DNA of 64,000 bases from Natrononativus amylolyticus (GCF_024362525.1 NZ_CP101458.1:2108001-2172000); one strand, 5' to 3'; shown: positions 52,220 to 61,097, counted from the stretch's first letter. A program made the numbers and translations. The notes: a model not told the origin generated them from the letters alone.

Positions 52220-53287
52220 TTACTCGAGGCGGTAGCGCAACAGCGCCGCGATCCCGCCGAGGTTCGAAAGCTGCTGGCCGGGCGGGAACTCGCTCGAGAA
52301 CACCGTCACCTCGCCGCCCTTCTGTTCGGCCGTTCGTACCACGTCGTCGACGTCGATCGCCCACTCGCCGTCGGGGCCGCGCTCCTGGCGGAGCCGGTCG
52401 TCGACGATCAGCAGGCGCTCGATCGCGCCGTACTCGGCCGCCTTTTTAACCTCCTCGGGACCGTAGGCCGCTTTGGCGCCCTCCGCGATCCGTTTCGTGA
52501 GTTCGTCGATATCGGCCGCCTCGCTCTCGATTCGGGTCTCCTGCTGGACGTCCGCCACGGCCCCCCGTTTCAGGACCTCGTGGACTCCCCGGTCGCCCAC
52601 GCCAGCGGTGTCGACCATCGTGATCAGGTCGGCGACCTCGGGTTCGTTCTTCTCGAGGTACTTCCTGGCGTCCTGTTTCGTAAAGCCCGGTCCGGCGAGG
52701 ATGATCGCGTCGACGTCCATCCGCTGTAGCACTTTGCCGAGCTCGGCGAACAGCTCCGAACGGTCGCGGGCGTACTCGCCTTTCCCCGTCGGCCCCGAGA
52801 TCGTCGCCCGCTCTTCGGTGCCGTACTGGGCGACCGTGTGGACGAACGCCTGGCCCTCCTCGACGGTGGCGATGGCGACGTCGGGGTTCTCCGTCGACGC
52901 CTCTGCCTCCTCGAGGCGGGCCTCCTGATCCGGCTTGAACCGCTTGTCGATCGAGAGCTCCTCGCGCTCTTCGATGTTGAGGGTGTGGTGAAAGCCGAGT
53001 TGATCCTCGCGTGAACAGGCCACGATCTCGCCGCCGACGCGCAGGCGGTTGGCGAACTTGTGGAACTCGATCGTGTCGACGGCGATGGCGACCCACATGT
53101 GCTCGCGCTCGCCGCCCGTATCCCGCATCTGCTCGTCGTTGCGCTGGATCCGGCGGGTCGTGTCGCCCGCGACGCGGTCCCCGGGCTCGAGGACGTACTG
53201 GAGGTGCCAGAGGTCGTCCAGACTCTCGGGGACGAGCGTTACCCGCTCGCGCCCGCCCTCGAGCGGCTCCCGGCTTTTGATCTGCAT
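52220..53287 (-). CDS. pelA: Pelota, mRNA surveillance and ribosome rescue factor
   Basis: Archaeal Pelota (355 aa), an eRF1-like protein that enters the empty A site of stalled ribosomes and with aEF1A and ABCE1 releases them. The order is an Sm-like N-terminal domain (about 1-130), a central domain (about 131-255) lacking the GGQ motif, and a C-terminal eRF1-like domain ([20 protein letters not shown]). Full length. ATG 53287 starts MQIKSREPL; the upstream in-frame start at 53314 is less likely. Divergent from the DUF4870 gene. Confidence 0.96.
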   Translation of the reverse strand: MQIKSREPLEGGRERVTLVPESLDDLWHLQYVLEPGDRVAGDTTRRIQRNDEQMRDTGGEREHMWVAIAVDTIEFHKFANRLRVGGEIVACSREDQLGFHHTLNIEEREELSIDKRFKPDQEARLEEAEASTENPDVAIATVEEGQAFVHTVAQYGTEERATISGPTGKGEYARDRSELFAELGKVLQRMDVDAIILAGPGFTKQDARKYLEKNEPEVADLITMVDTAGVGDRGVHEVLKRGAVADVQQETRIESEAADIDELTKRIAEGAKAAYGPEEVKKAAEYGAIERLLIVDDRLRQERGPDGEWAIDVDDVVRTAEQKGGEVTVFSSEFPPGQQLSNLGGIAALLRYRLE

Positions 53288-53435
53288 ACTCGAGTGTGTG
53301 CCCGCTCGAACCAAGTGCGCTCTGGTCTCGTCCGTACTGCATGCGGGATGGAATCACCCCACACTATATTTTTTAGATACCAATTTCAAGAAAAATGTTT
53401 ATTCACCTATGGATCAATATACTCTCGAGGGACAG

Positions 53436-53873
53436 ATGACAACCGAAGTACCCGAAACACCAGACGCACAGCTTCCCGAGACGGAACACGTACCCGCCGA
53501 AACGAGTACCGGGCTGAGCGAGAACGTCCTCGGCGCGCTCGCGTACCTGTTCGCGTTCGTGAGCGGCCTGCTCGTCTACTTCCTCGAAGGCGAGAACGAG
53601 TTTGCGCGCTATCACGCCGCCCAGAGCATCGTGCTCTCGGCCGCCGGTTTCGCCCTGATGATCGGATTCAGCGTGATGAGTTCGGTCGTCGCGCTCGTTC
53701 TCGGCGAGATCCCGCTGTTGGGTCTTCTCGTCGGCATCGGAATGCTGTTCGTCTCGGCCGCCCTGGGACTGGTCGGACTGGTGCTCTGGCTCTACCTGAT
53801 GGTGTCGGCGTTCAGAGGCAAGCGGACGCGGCTCCCGGTCGTGACGAACGTCGCCGAGACCTACCTGCTCTGA
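53436..53873 (+). CDS. DUF4870 membrane protein
   Basis: Membrane protein of 145 aa: an acidic N-terminus, then the DUF4870 signature ENVLGALAYLFAFVSGLLVYFLEGEN..FARYHAAQS and three to four hydrophobic helices ending in ETYLL. Family members are small membrane proteins of unknown function. ATG 53436 is preferred; an in-frame ATG at 53409 would add nine residues. The promoter contains ACTATATTTTTTAG at about 53363, one of the most AT-rich spots in the window. Confidence 0.85.
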   Translation: MTTEVPETPDAQLPETEHVPAETSTGLSENVLGALAYLFAFVSGLLVYFLEGENEFARYHAAQSIVLSAAGFALMIGFSVMSSVVALVLGEIPLLGLLVGIGMLFVSAALGLVGLVLWLYLMVSAFRGKRTRLPVVTNVAETYLL

Positions 53874-53885
53874 ACTCGTCTCTTC

Positions 53886-54191
53886 TCAGCTTCGAAGCTC
53901 CTCGAGCGTGTCCTTCGCCCTGTCGACGGCCGTCTCGAAGGTATCCTCGAGTTCCTCGACGGAGCGCTCGACGTACCGGACTCGCTCTTTTGGCACCCGG
54001 CGGACGACGTCGTTGCCCTCCTCGTCGGTGCCGTAGGCGAACAGCCAGTGGCCCTGGAAGTAGGCGATGTGGTCGTTGTCGACGGTGACCTCCTCCGTGT
54101 CGCCGTCGGTCGGTTCGTAGACGATCGTCGCGGTGCCGACCTCGCGGTCGGAGCCCTGTGTATCCGGATCTACCACGGGAGACGGATCCAC
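53886..54191 (-). CDS. Conserved haloarchaeal protein of unknown function
   Basis: Acidic protein of 101 aa: a beta-rich core (TIVYEPTDGDTEEVTV, DNDHIAYFQGHWLFAY, DVVRRVPKERV) followed by an acidic helix with SVEELEDTFETAVDRA. Both GTG 54191 and GTG 54176 could be the start; neither has a clear promoter. It is divergent from the arsR-like gene with a 220-bp gap. The core resembles small haloarchaeal proteins seen by memory but no function is known. Confidence 0.65.
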   Translation of the reverse strand: MDPSPVVDPDTQGSDREVGTATIVYEPTDGDTEEVTVDNDHIAYFQGHWLFAYGTDEEGNDVVRRVPKERVRYVERSVEELEDTFETAVDRAKDTLEELRS

Positions 54192-54365
54192 GGCCGCCGG
54201 GGTAGGACTGACGCAGGCAGGTGCAGCCTCGAGTCCGCTGGTCGACGGAGCCTGCCAGATCGACGGCCCGGGCAGCGCGACTCGGCGGCGTGAATCGGTG
54301 GCGCGGCCCGGCGGAGAGGTCGCCTATCAGGCCCCCAATCTATCCGTGCTGCGGTCAGTCGCCTA

Positions 54366-54389
54366 TATTTAACTAGATGGTTAAATATT
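54366..54389. promoter_or_regulatory. Operator 1 of the ArsR-like gene (over the TATA box)
   Basis: ATATTTAAC (54366-54374) and GTTAAATAT (54381-54389) form a perfect 9-bp inverted repeat around TAGATG. The right arm coincides with the presumed TATA region 23-31 nt before the ATG at 54412, so a bound repressor would block TBP. Confidence 0.65.
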
Positions 54390-54404
54390 AGGGTGGCGTA
54401 TACT

Positions 54405-54420
54405 CAACCGGATGGTTGAA
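54405..54420. promoter_or_regulatory. Operator 2 of the ArsR-like gene (over the start codon)
   Basis: TCAACC (54405-54410) and GGTTGA (54415-54420) form a perfect 6-bp inverted repeat with a 4-bp centre. The ATG at 54412-54414 lies inside it. It shares T-AAC--GATGGTT-AA with operator 1 and its centre is 35 bp further downstream. Confidence 0.65.
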
Positions 54421-54750
54421 CGACAGGCGAACGAGCCGGATCTCGACGCGATCTTCGGAGCGCTGGCCCACCCGACGCGACGGGCGCTGCTCGAACAGTT
54501 GGCCGCCGGCCCCGCGAGCGTCGGCGACCTCGCAGACCCCCACGACGTCTCGCTGGCGGCGGTGTCGAAGCACTTGCAGGTACTCGAGGACGCAGGACTC
54601 ATCGAGGTCGAGAAGGACGGGCGGGTACGACGATGTCACCTCGAGGCCGCGCCGCTTTCGGCCGCCTTCGGCTGGCTGACCCGGTACCGCGTCTTCTGGG
54701 AGGACCGGCTCGACGCGTTGGCCATCCACCTGGAGAACGAAGACCAATGA
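54412..54750 (+). CDS. ArsR-family winged-helix regulator
   Basis: Regulator of 112 aa with an ArsR-type winged helix: FGALAHPTRRALLEQLAAGPASVGDLAD, then VSLAAVSKHLQVLEDAGLIEVEKDGR. No metal-binding cysteines are present, so it probably senses a small molecule or acts as a switch like other ArsR-SRPBCC pairs. Two palindromes overlap its TATA box and start codon, indicating autorepression. The end overlaps the SRPBCC gene as ATGA. Confidence 0.92.
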   Translation: MVERQANEPDLDAIFGALAHPTRRALLEQLAAGPASVGDLADPHDVSLAAVSKHLQVLEDAGLIEVEKDGRVRRCHLEAAPLSAAFGWLTRYRVFWEDRLDALAIHLENEDQ

Positions 54751-55235
54751 CCGCAGACGAAACGGAAACCACAGAGTTCGACCCGAGCGATTACGACATG
54801 ACCATCACGCGGACGTTCGACGCGCCACGCGAGCGCGTGTTCGAAGCCTGGACCGACCCCGACCGGGTCGAGCAGTGGTGGGGACCGGCAGGCTTCACGA
54901 GCACGGTCCACGAACTGGAGGTCCGCCCCGGCGGCGCCTTCCGCCTCGACATGCACGCCCCCGACGGCACCGTCTACCCCGACAGCGGCGAGTTCCACGA
55001 GGTCGAGCCACCCGAGCGACTCGTCCTGACCAGCCGTGCGTTCGAGGACGAGGACGGAGCCTACGGACTCGAGGTGTACAACACCGTCACCTTCGCCGAG
55101 CGCGGCGGGAGAACGGAGCTAACCCTCGAGGCGGAGGTCATCGCGGCGAGGCCGGAGGTGGCCGAGGCGCTCGAGGGAATGGAGCTGGGCTGGAGTCAGA
55201 GCCTCGAGAAGCTCGACGATACCGTCGCTGCCTGA
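54747..55235 (+). CDS. SRPBCC/AHSA1-domain protein
   Basis: Protein of 162 aa with the helix-grip START-like fold of the AHSA1 family: DYDMTITRTFDAPRERVFEAW, then WWGPAGFTS and VRPGGAFRLDMHAPDGT. It binds hydrophobic ligands or assists proteins in other organisms. In bacteria ArsR-SRPBCC pairs form common two-gene cassettes; the same pairing is seen here, with a 4-bp overlap to the regulator. Confidence 0.9.
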   Translation: MTADETETTEFDPSDYDMTITRTFDAPRERVFEAWTDPDRVEQWWGPAGFTSTVHELEVRPGGAFRLDMHAPDGTVYPDSGEFHEVEPPERLVLTSRAFEDEDGAYGLEVYNTVTFAERGGRTELTLEAEVIAARPEVAEALEGMELGWSQSLEKLDDTVAA

Positions 55236-55261
55236 TCGAAAACCAGTGTAGGGAAAAACGG

Positions 55262-55927
55262 ATGACCAACGAAACTACCAACGGGCGGACGACTGGGAGC
55301 GTCGTCGCGGAGATCTCGACCTCCCTCGACGGCTTCGTCGCCGGGCCGAACGACGGCCCCGAGAACGCCCTCGGCGACGGCGGCGAGCGGCTCCACGAGT
55401 GGGTCTACGAGCTTTCGAGCTGGCGCGCACAGCACGGCCTCGAGGGTGGCACGACGAACGAGACCGACGAACGCCTCGCCGAGTCGGTCGAGAACACCGG
55501 CGCGGTCGTCATGGGCCGCCGGATGTTCAGCAACGAGGACGGGCCGTGGGGCGACGAGCCGTTCGAGGGCCACTGGGGCGACGAGCCACCGTTCGGCGTG
55601 CCGGTGTTCGTCCTCACCCACCACCCCCGCGAGCCCCTCGAGCTGGGCGGGACGACGTTCACCTTCGTGACCGAAGGCGTAGACGACGCCCTCGAGCGAG
55701 CGCGCGAAGCTGCGGGTGAGAAGGACATCTCGATCGCTGGCGGCGCGAGTACGATTCGGCAGTGCCTTCGGACGGGGCTGCTCGACGAACTCCGGATCCA
55801 CCTCGTGCCGGTGCTGCTCGGCGACGGGATTCGGCTGTTCGATCGGAGCGGAGACCGGATCGAACTCGAGCGCACGAGGGTGAGCGAGTCGGACGGCGTG
55901 ACGCACCTCGAGTTTCGTCCCGCATAG
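55262..55927 (+). CDS. Dihydrofolate reductase-like (RibD C-terminal) protein
   Basis: Protein of 221 aa of the RibD C-terminal/DHFR-like family: EISTSLDGFVAGPNDGP at the start, AVVMGRRMF in the middle and IAGGASTIRQCLRTGLLDELRIHLVPVLLG at the end. These residues form the NADPH-binding fold of a reductase, but folate activity is not established. It follows the SRPBCC gene by 26 bp, so the three genes are probably one operon controlled by the ArsR regulator. Confidence 0.9.
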   Translation: MTNETTNGRTTGSVVAEISTSLDGFVAGPNDGPENALGDGGERLHEWVYELSSWRAQHGLEGGTTNETDERLAESVENTGAVVMGRRMFSNEDGPWGDEPFEGHWGDEPPFGVPVFVLTHHPREPLELGGTTFTFVTEGVDDALERAREAAGEKDISIAGGASTIRQCLRTGLLDELRIHLVPVLLGDGIRLFDRSGDRIELERTRVSESDGVTHLEFRPA

Positions 55928-55971
55928 GGTCCGAACTCCGCGTCGCCGCGTGTGCGGCACGGAAGCGCCCG

Positions 55972-56415
55972 CTACTCCCGGGTCGGTTCTCCGGAGGAGG
56001 GGACGGCGCCAATTTGTTCCATCAACCCGAGCATGTCGCTCTGCGTCCACGTCTCGACGAGTTTTCCGTCCCCGAACCGGTTGATCTCGATCGCCGACAG
56101 TTCGACCGCCGTTCCGGTCGGTTCCACTCCGAACATCGGCCCCTCGTGGGTTCCCGTCATGGTCCATCGAAGCGCCACCATGTTCCCCTCGCTGATCGTC
56201 TCGTGGACCGTGAACGCCATGTCGGGGAAGATCGCTCGAGTCATCTCCGCCAGCGTTTTGTACAGCTCCGGACCCCGGGTCTCTTCCGCGATCTCCCTGT
56301 CGTGGATGTAGTACTCCGGGTGCACCAGTTCGTCCGCGACCGCGAGGTCGTCGCCGTTCCAGACGCCATCGTAGAGTCGGTGGAGCGCCTCGACTGGAGT
56401 GTCGGCGTTCGGCAT
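55972..56415 (-). CDS. SnoaL-like ester cyclase-family protein
   Basis: NTF2/SnoaL-fold protein of 147 aa with the ester cyclase pattern: LHRLYDGVWNGDDLAVADELVHPEYYIHD, then VEPTGTAVELSAIEINRFGDGKLVETW. It is a paralogue of the gene at 47111. ATG 56415 (MPNADTPVEALHR). Convergent with the DHFR-like gene. Confidence 0.82.
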   Translation of the reverse strand: MPNADTPVEALHRLYDGVWNGDDLAVADELVHPEYYIHDREIAEETRGPELYKTLAEMTRAIFPDMAFTVHETISEGNMVALRWTMTGTHEGPMFGVEPTGTAVELSAIEINRFGDGKLVETWTQSDMLGLMEQIGAVPSSGEPTRE

Positions 56416-56547
56416 GTACCCTGTTTGCGCGGGAGGGGACAAAACGGTTCGTTCACGCGCTACCGCGGAACGTTTGGCGTGCCTCGAGGATTCTGAATCC
56501 TCCCCCAGCGCGAACCGACGACTTCGCGGAGCCGGAACTGCACGCTC

Positions 56548-58701
56548 CTACTCGCCTTTGATCCGGCTCCCGCCCGGGGGCAGGAAGTGCGCGATCTTGT
56601 CCGGGCTGGCGATCTTTCGGACGAACGATTCGTCCTCGAAGCGTTCGCGCAGCCGTCGGTAGATCCGCTTGGCGACGTCGCCCTGGGCGAAGCGGCCGGG
56701 TTCGACTTCGATCGTCGTGACTGCCTTGCCCTCGAGCGACGACGGCGGTCCGCCGATCACGCGGGTGTAGGGCTCACACTGGATGCCGACGGCGGCGCCG
56801 ACCGGCGTGTCGTCGAGGTAGCGCCGATCGCCGCGCACCGCGAATCCCCCCTTCTCGAGGTACTCACCGCTTTCTGGGGTTTTCGACACCTGGTCGGAGT
56901 CGACGACGTAGACGTCGCCCGCGTACCGGCCGTCCTTCCACACCGAGGCGTAGGAGACGGCGAACTGGGCGGCCTCCTCGATGCTCGTCTCGGGGATTTC
57001 GATGTCGCTCGAGGAGGCCTCGCTCGGATCGGTCGCCTTGAGCACCGTGACGGGGCCGCCGTGGGCCTGCGTGTGGAGCACCCTGTCGCCGCGCTCTAAG
57101 TACTTCTTCACCAGTTCCTCGTTCTGGTCTGCGTTTCGTCCCCCGATGACGAGGAAGCCGTCGCTGGTGTGGAACCACCGGAATCGACCGTACCACGGCT
57201 CGTTCTCCCGGATCGGGATCGAGGGCTCGGCGAGCCAGTCGCGCTCTTCGGCCTCCTCGTCTCCCTCGTCGTCGGTCTCGCCGGCGTCCGCGGCCTCCCA
57301 GGCGTCCCGCTGGCGCTCGATCTCCGCGAGTTCCTCGCGGGTGTCCTCGATGGCCGCGAGCGCGCCCTCTTTCTTCTCGGCGATGGCCTTCGCCTCGGTG
57401 TAGAGGCGATCGGCGTTCTGTTCGACGCCGTCTCGGACGACGAGTTCGACGAACTCGTCTTCGATCTCGACGGTGACGGTTCCCTCGCTCTCGTCGAACT
57501 CGACGACCGCCTCCGCGGCCTCGATTCCCTGCTCTCTGCCCTGCTCGAACGTCTCGGCGATCTCGGCCCAGGGCCGGTCCTGCTCGCGGGCCCGTCGGAC
57601 CGTCGTGAGGATCTCGTCGACCAGCCCGTAGTTCGCGTACAGCAGTTCGGCCTGCTCGCGAGTGTCCTCGGCCTGCCGTTCGAACCCCTCGATCGCCCCC
57701 TGCTGCTGGTCGATGATCCGCTCGTGCTTGGCGATCCGTTCCTCGAAATCGGGCCGCTGGCTCGTCGGATCCGGCTCGTCGGCCTCGAGATCGAGCCGGA
57801 AGAAGTAGTCGTCGAGCGCCGAAAGGAAGGTGTCGTAGGCCTCGCCGGGCAGTTCGGCGTGTTCCTCGAGCGGGAACGGGGTGACGTCGACAACCCGGTC
57901 GGGGGCGTCCGCCTCGCCAGCCGCTTCGCTCCCGCCGGAGTCGTCGTCCCCGTCCTCGAAATAGAGCCGAGGATCGAAGTTCCCGTTTCGCACGTCGAGT
58001 GCGAGGCGCTCGATCGCCTCGTAGATCCGGTCGTACTCCGCCTCCCCCGCGTCCGTGATATCCATCGCCTTCTCGACCCCGGCGCGGGTGCAGACCTCCT
58101 CGGCGTAGAGCCCGCCGAAGTTGAGCTGGGTCGCGAGCGTGCGAACGACGTCGGTGTCGGAGTCGTCCATCTCGTGATCGAACGCCTCTCGCGAGACCGA
58201 CAGCGGGTTGATCCGCGACTCGGGGAACTCGTAGCGCGAGCCGGGGACGACGGTTCGGGACTTCAGGCGAACCGTCTCGAGGCAGTCGATCACCTCGTAC
58301 TCGCCGTCGGTCACCGCGACGTTGCCCTGACCGAACAGTTCGACGATGATTCTCGTAATCCCGTCCTCGCGCTCGAAGACGAACTCGAGGATGCGGTCGA
58401 ACTCGAACTGCTCGACGCCGACGAAGTCCGCCCCCGACAGGCGGTTGCGAAGCATCATCGCGAACTGCGGCGGCCGGCCGGGGGCGTCGGGCACCCGCTC
58501 GGGGGCGACGGTGTGGGCGCGTTTTACCTCGCCGACCTCGAGCAGGAGTTCGAGGCGCCCCCGGTCGAAGTCGCGCATCTTCAGCCGCACGAGGTCGTCG
58601 CCGTAGAGGTAGGCCTTGTCGACCTTCGCCCCCTCGTATGCTCCGAGTTCCCGGACGAGGGCGGCGAGGTCGACGCTGGTGAGTTCCCGCTTGGGATCCA
58701 T
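56548..58701 (-). CDS. rqcH: RqcH, NFACT-family ribosome quality-control protein
   Basis: Archaeal homologue of Rqc2/NEMF (717 aa), which binds the large subunit with a stalled peptidyl-tRNA and recruits Ala-tRNA to extend the nascent chain as a degradation tag. The NFACT-N domain has the conserved D11 and the D102-R103 pair (FEFDRIL), followed by coiled coils at about 320-470 and the NFACT-R domain (PWYGRFRWFHTSDGFLVIGG, about 500-520). ATG 58701 starts MDPKRELTSVDL; a TATA-like element at about 58722 would give an almost leaderless message. Pelota lies 3.3 kb upstream on the same strand. Confidence 0.94.
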   Translation of the reverse strand: MDPKRELTSVDLAALVRELGAYEGAKVDKAYLYGDDLVRLKMRDFDRGRLELLLEVGEVKRAHTVAPERVPDAPGRPPQFAMMLRNRLSGADFVGVEQFEFDRILEFVFEREDGITRIIVELFGQGNVAVTDGEYEVIDCLETVRLKSRTVVPGSRYEFPESRINPLSVSREAFDHEMDDSDTDVVRTLATQLNFGGLYAEEVCTRAGVEKAMDITDAGEAEYDRIYEAIERLALDVRNGNFDPRLYFEDGDDDSGGSEAAGEADAPDRVVDVTPFPLEEHAELPGEAYDTFLSALDDYFFRLDLEADEPDPTSQRPDFEERIAKHERIIDQQQGAIEGFERQAEDTREQAELLYANYGLVDEILTTVRRAREQDRPWAEIAETFEQGREQGIEAAEAVVEFDESEGTVTVEIEDEFVELVVRDGVEQNADRLYTEAKAIAEKKEGALAAIEDTREELAEIERQRDAWEAADAGETDDEGDEEAEERDWLAEPSIPIRENEPWYGRFRWFHTSDGFLVIGGRNADQNEELVKKYLERGDRVLHTQAHGGPVTVLKATDPSEASSSDIEIPETSIEEAAQFAVSYASVWKDGRYAGDVYVVDSDQVSKTPESGEYLEKGGFAVRGDRRYLDDTPVGAAVGIQCEPYTRVIGGPPSSLEGKAVTTIEVEPGRFAQGDVAKRIYRRLRERFEDESFVRKIASPDKIAHFLPPGGSRIKGE

Positions 58702-58819
58702 ATCTACACTCTGCCGGGTCGGGCCAAAAAGGCGTGTCGTTCCCGTCCATCCGGTCGGCTGTACGTCGCGCCTGGCGAAGCCGCAGGCGAATCGGGTTTC
58801 GCCGGTACAGCAGGCCGTC

Positions 58820-59221
58820 TCAGCCGCCGACCGCCATGAACTCGACGGTGTAGCCGAACGGGTCGGTGACGTAGTAGGAGGTGTAGCTTCCGACGGACTC
58901 GCGTTCGCGCTCGGCCGTCGAACCGATTTCGATGGCTGCGTCCTCGAGCAGGCTCCGGACGGCCTCCGGAGAGTCGTCGATCCGGATGGCGACGTGGCGG
59001 TAACTTCCACGGTCGGCGTCGAACTCCTCGACCGGCCTGACGTAGAGTCGAGGACCGCCGCCGAGTTCGATCGCGAACAGTCCCGGGTCGTCCCGTACGG
59101 CCGCGTGTGGATCGTCGAACCCCGTCTCGAAGCCGAGCCGGTCGACGTAGAACTCGATGACCTCCTCGAGGCGATCCGCGGGAAAGCCGAGATTGACGTG
59201 ATCGATGGCTGTCGCGTGCAT
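58820..59221 (-). CDS. VOC-family (glyoxalase/bleomycin resistance) protein
   Basis: Protein of 133 aa with one vicinal-oxygen-chelate domain: IDHVNLGFPADRLEEVIEFYVDRLGF, ERHV-type RHVAIRID, and TDPFGYTVEFM. The metal-binding set H8, H-in-RHVAI and the terminal Glu fits the family. It probably dimerises. Substrate unknown. Confidence 0.85.
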   Translation of the reverse strand: MHATAIDHVNLGFPADRLEEVIEFYVDRLGFETGFDDPHAAVRDDPGLFAIELGGGPRLYVRPVEEFDADRGSYRHVAIRIDDSPEAVRSLLEDAAIEIGSTAERERESVGSYTSYYVTDPFGYTVEFMAVGG

Positions 59222-59306
59222 ACGGTGGGTCGCCCGTGAACCCACAAAAGTTCCCGCCCGGCGGCGAAGGTAACCGGTAGCTCCCTCAGCGTCGGGTCTC
59301 GACACG

Positions 59307-59312
59307 TTTTAG
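59307..59312 (+). promoter_or_regulatory. TATA box of the ZIP transporter gene
   Basis: CGTTTTAGA lies 26-31 nt before the ATG at 59338, consistent with a leaderless message. Confidence 0.5.
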
Positions 59313-59337
59313 ACACTCGGTCGAGTGGGTTCCTCGA

Positions 59338-60132
59338 ATGGTCTCCGTTCTCGAAGTCCTCCTCGTCGCGACGCTCGCAGGCTGTGCGACGGGTCTCGGG
59401 GCGATTCCGACGCTGTTTACCGACCGCGTGAGCCACCGCGTCTACGACGGCGCGCTCGGGTTCGCCGGCGGGATCATGACCGGCGCGGCGGTGTTCGCGC
59501 TCGTCGTCCCCGGCCTCGAGTTTGGCTCCCCCTGGGAGGTCGTTCTCGGGGTCCTGGCCGGCGGCGGCTTCCTGCTCGTCGCGAACGCCTTGCTCCCCCA
59601 CCTCCACCTCCGGTTCGGACGGGATCGGCTCGAGGGAACGGCCGCGCTCGAGGTCGGGGACGGAAACGAGGCCGCCGTCGACGACCGCCGGCGGGCGCTG
59701 CTCGTCGGCAGCGCGGTGACGATCCACAACGTCCCCGAAGGCCTCGCCGTCGGCATCGCCTTCGCCAGCGGCGAGGCGGGACTGGGTTTCGCTATCGCGA
59801 CCGCCATCGCCGTCCAGAACGTCCCCGACGGGTTCGCGATGGCCGTTCCTGCGGTCCGGGCCGGCGTCTCGAGGCCGAAAACCCTGCTGTACACGACGCT
59901 CTCCGGCGGAGTTCCGGAGCCGGTCGCCGCCGCCGTCGGCTTCTCGCTCGTGGTCGTCGTCACCGGACTCTTTCCGCTGGCCGCCGGGTTCGCCGCGGGC
60001 GCGATGATCGCCGTCGTCTTCCGCGAACTCGTCCCCTCGAGCCACGGCCACGGCTACGCCGACACCGCGACGGCGACGTTCGTCCTCGGGTTCGCCGTCA
60101 TGCTCGTCGTCGACACCGTGTTAGCCGTCTGA
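59338..60132 (+). CDS. ZIP-family divalent metal transporter
   Basis: Transporter of 264 aa with eight predicted membrane helices. Transport-site motifs HNVPEG (helix 4) and QNVPDG (helix 5) are those of the ZIP family, with a His-rich loop at HLHLRFGRD. It would import zinc, iron or manganese. ATG 59338 is at leaderless distance from a TATA element. Confidence 0.9.
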   Translation: MVSVLEVLLVATLAGCATGLGAIPTLFTDRVSHRVYDGALGFAGGIMTGAAVFALVVPGLEFGSPWEVVLGVLAGGGFLLVANALLPHLHLRFGRDRLEGTAALEVGDGNEAAVDDRRRALLVGSAVTIHNVPEGLAVGIAFASGEAGLGFAIATAIAVQNVPDGFAMAVPAVRAGVSRPKTLLYTTLSGGVPEPVAAAVGFSLVVVVTGLFPLAAGFAAGAMIAVVFRELVPSSHGHGYADTATATFVLGFAVMLVVDTVLAV

Positions 60133-60167
60133 GCCGACCGTTCGAGCCGCAGCGCAGATAGCGAGGG

Positions 60168-61097
60168 CTACGCCTCGAGCAGCCCGTGGCGCTCGAGGAG
60201 TTTTCGAACCATCGTCTCGGTCCACTCGACCCGCTGCTCGAGGTCCGTCCGGTACTTCGTCGTCTCGACCAGGTAGCCGCTCACCTCGAGATCGCCGGCG
60301 ACCTTCCTGACCAGGATCTGCCCGGACCGCCCGAGCGGGTTCCCCTGCTCGAACCGGTGGTCCTCGCTGAGGTCGTCGGGGACGTGGTGTTCGTTCATCG
60401 CGTCGACGACCGCCTGGCTGTGCGCTTCGGCGTCTCCCGTGACCGTCGGAAAGATCGCCTGCCCGACGCCGCGGCCGTCGGTGATGTCGGAGTTGTAGAT
60501 CCCCATCGAACTGTGGAGGTCCAAGAGGGCGTCCGGTTCGTGTGACTCGATCTCCACCCAGAGCGCCCGCGCGTGGGGCGTCGTCGGCTCCTCGCCGACC
60601 GGGAACTGCTTGTTGATGTCGATCCCGTCGTACTCGCGGGTCCCCGCCTCGACCGCGCTCGGATACGCCTCGGGGATGACCACCAGCGTTCCCGCGTCGA
60701 TCTCCCACCCGGTTGCGTTCGCCGCGGCCTCGAACCCCGCGGGTTCGTCGCCGTGGATGCCGCCGATGACGAGCGCCGTCGGCCCGTCGACGGCGGATTC
60801 GATGACGTACGTCGTCGTCTCGTCCTGGCCCTCACCGAACGTGTGCGTCGAGACGGTTTGCTCGGAACTCGAGCCCTCGGCGTCGTCCCCGTCGTCCGCC
60901 GCATCCCCGTCGGCGTCGTTCTCGTCGGCCGCATCGCTAGCTTCGCTCGAGTCGTCGGCCGGATCCTCGTTCCCGCTCCCGTCGCCGGGATCGTCGTGCT
61001 CTCCGGCGGAATCGGTACACCCCGCCGCAGCGGCGATCGAGCTCGCGAGAACCGCCGCGAACGTCCGTCGCCCGACCCTCCGCTCGCTGGAGACCAT
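60168..61097 (-). CDS. Tat lipoprotein with AspA/AstE-type zinc carboxypeptidase fold
   Basis: Secreted lipoprotein of 309 aa. A twin-arginine signal (RRVGRRTFAAVLASSI) ends in lipobox AAGC with C27 as the lipidated residue; an Asp/Ser/Glu-rich linker of about 50 residues follows. The catalytic part (about 80-300) has the M14-like AspA/AstE motifs IGGIHGDEP, DINKQFP and DLHSSMG, so it probably removes a residue from a peptide or acyl group outside the cell. TATA-like CAATAATAAA lies about 26-35 nt upstream of the start on the minus strand. Substrate unknown. Confidence 0.85.
   Translation of the reverse strand: MVSSERRVGRRTFAAVLASSIAAAAGCTDSAGEHDDPGDGSGNEDPADDSSEASDAADENDADGDAADDGDDAEGSSSEQTVSTHTFGEGQDETTTYVIESAVDGPTALVIGGIHGDEPAGFEAAANATGWEIDAGTLVVIPEAYPSAVEAGTREYDGIDINKQFPVGEEPTTPHARALWVEIESHEPDALLDLHSSMGIYNSDITDGRGVGQAIFPTVTGDAEAHSQAVVDAMNEHHVPDDLSEDHRFEQGNPLGRSGQILVRKVAGDLEVSGYLVETTKYRTDLEQRVEWTETMVRKLLERHGLLEA

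Noticed and set aside
59338-60132. Start of the ZIP gene further upstream
   Set aside because: A TATA-type element at 59307-59312 would then be inside the gene; the ATG at 59338 fits the leaderless spacing.
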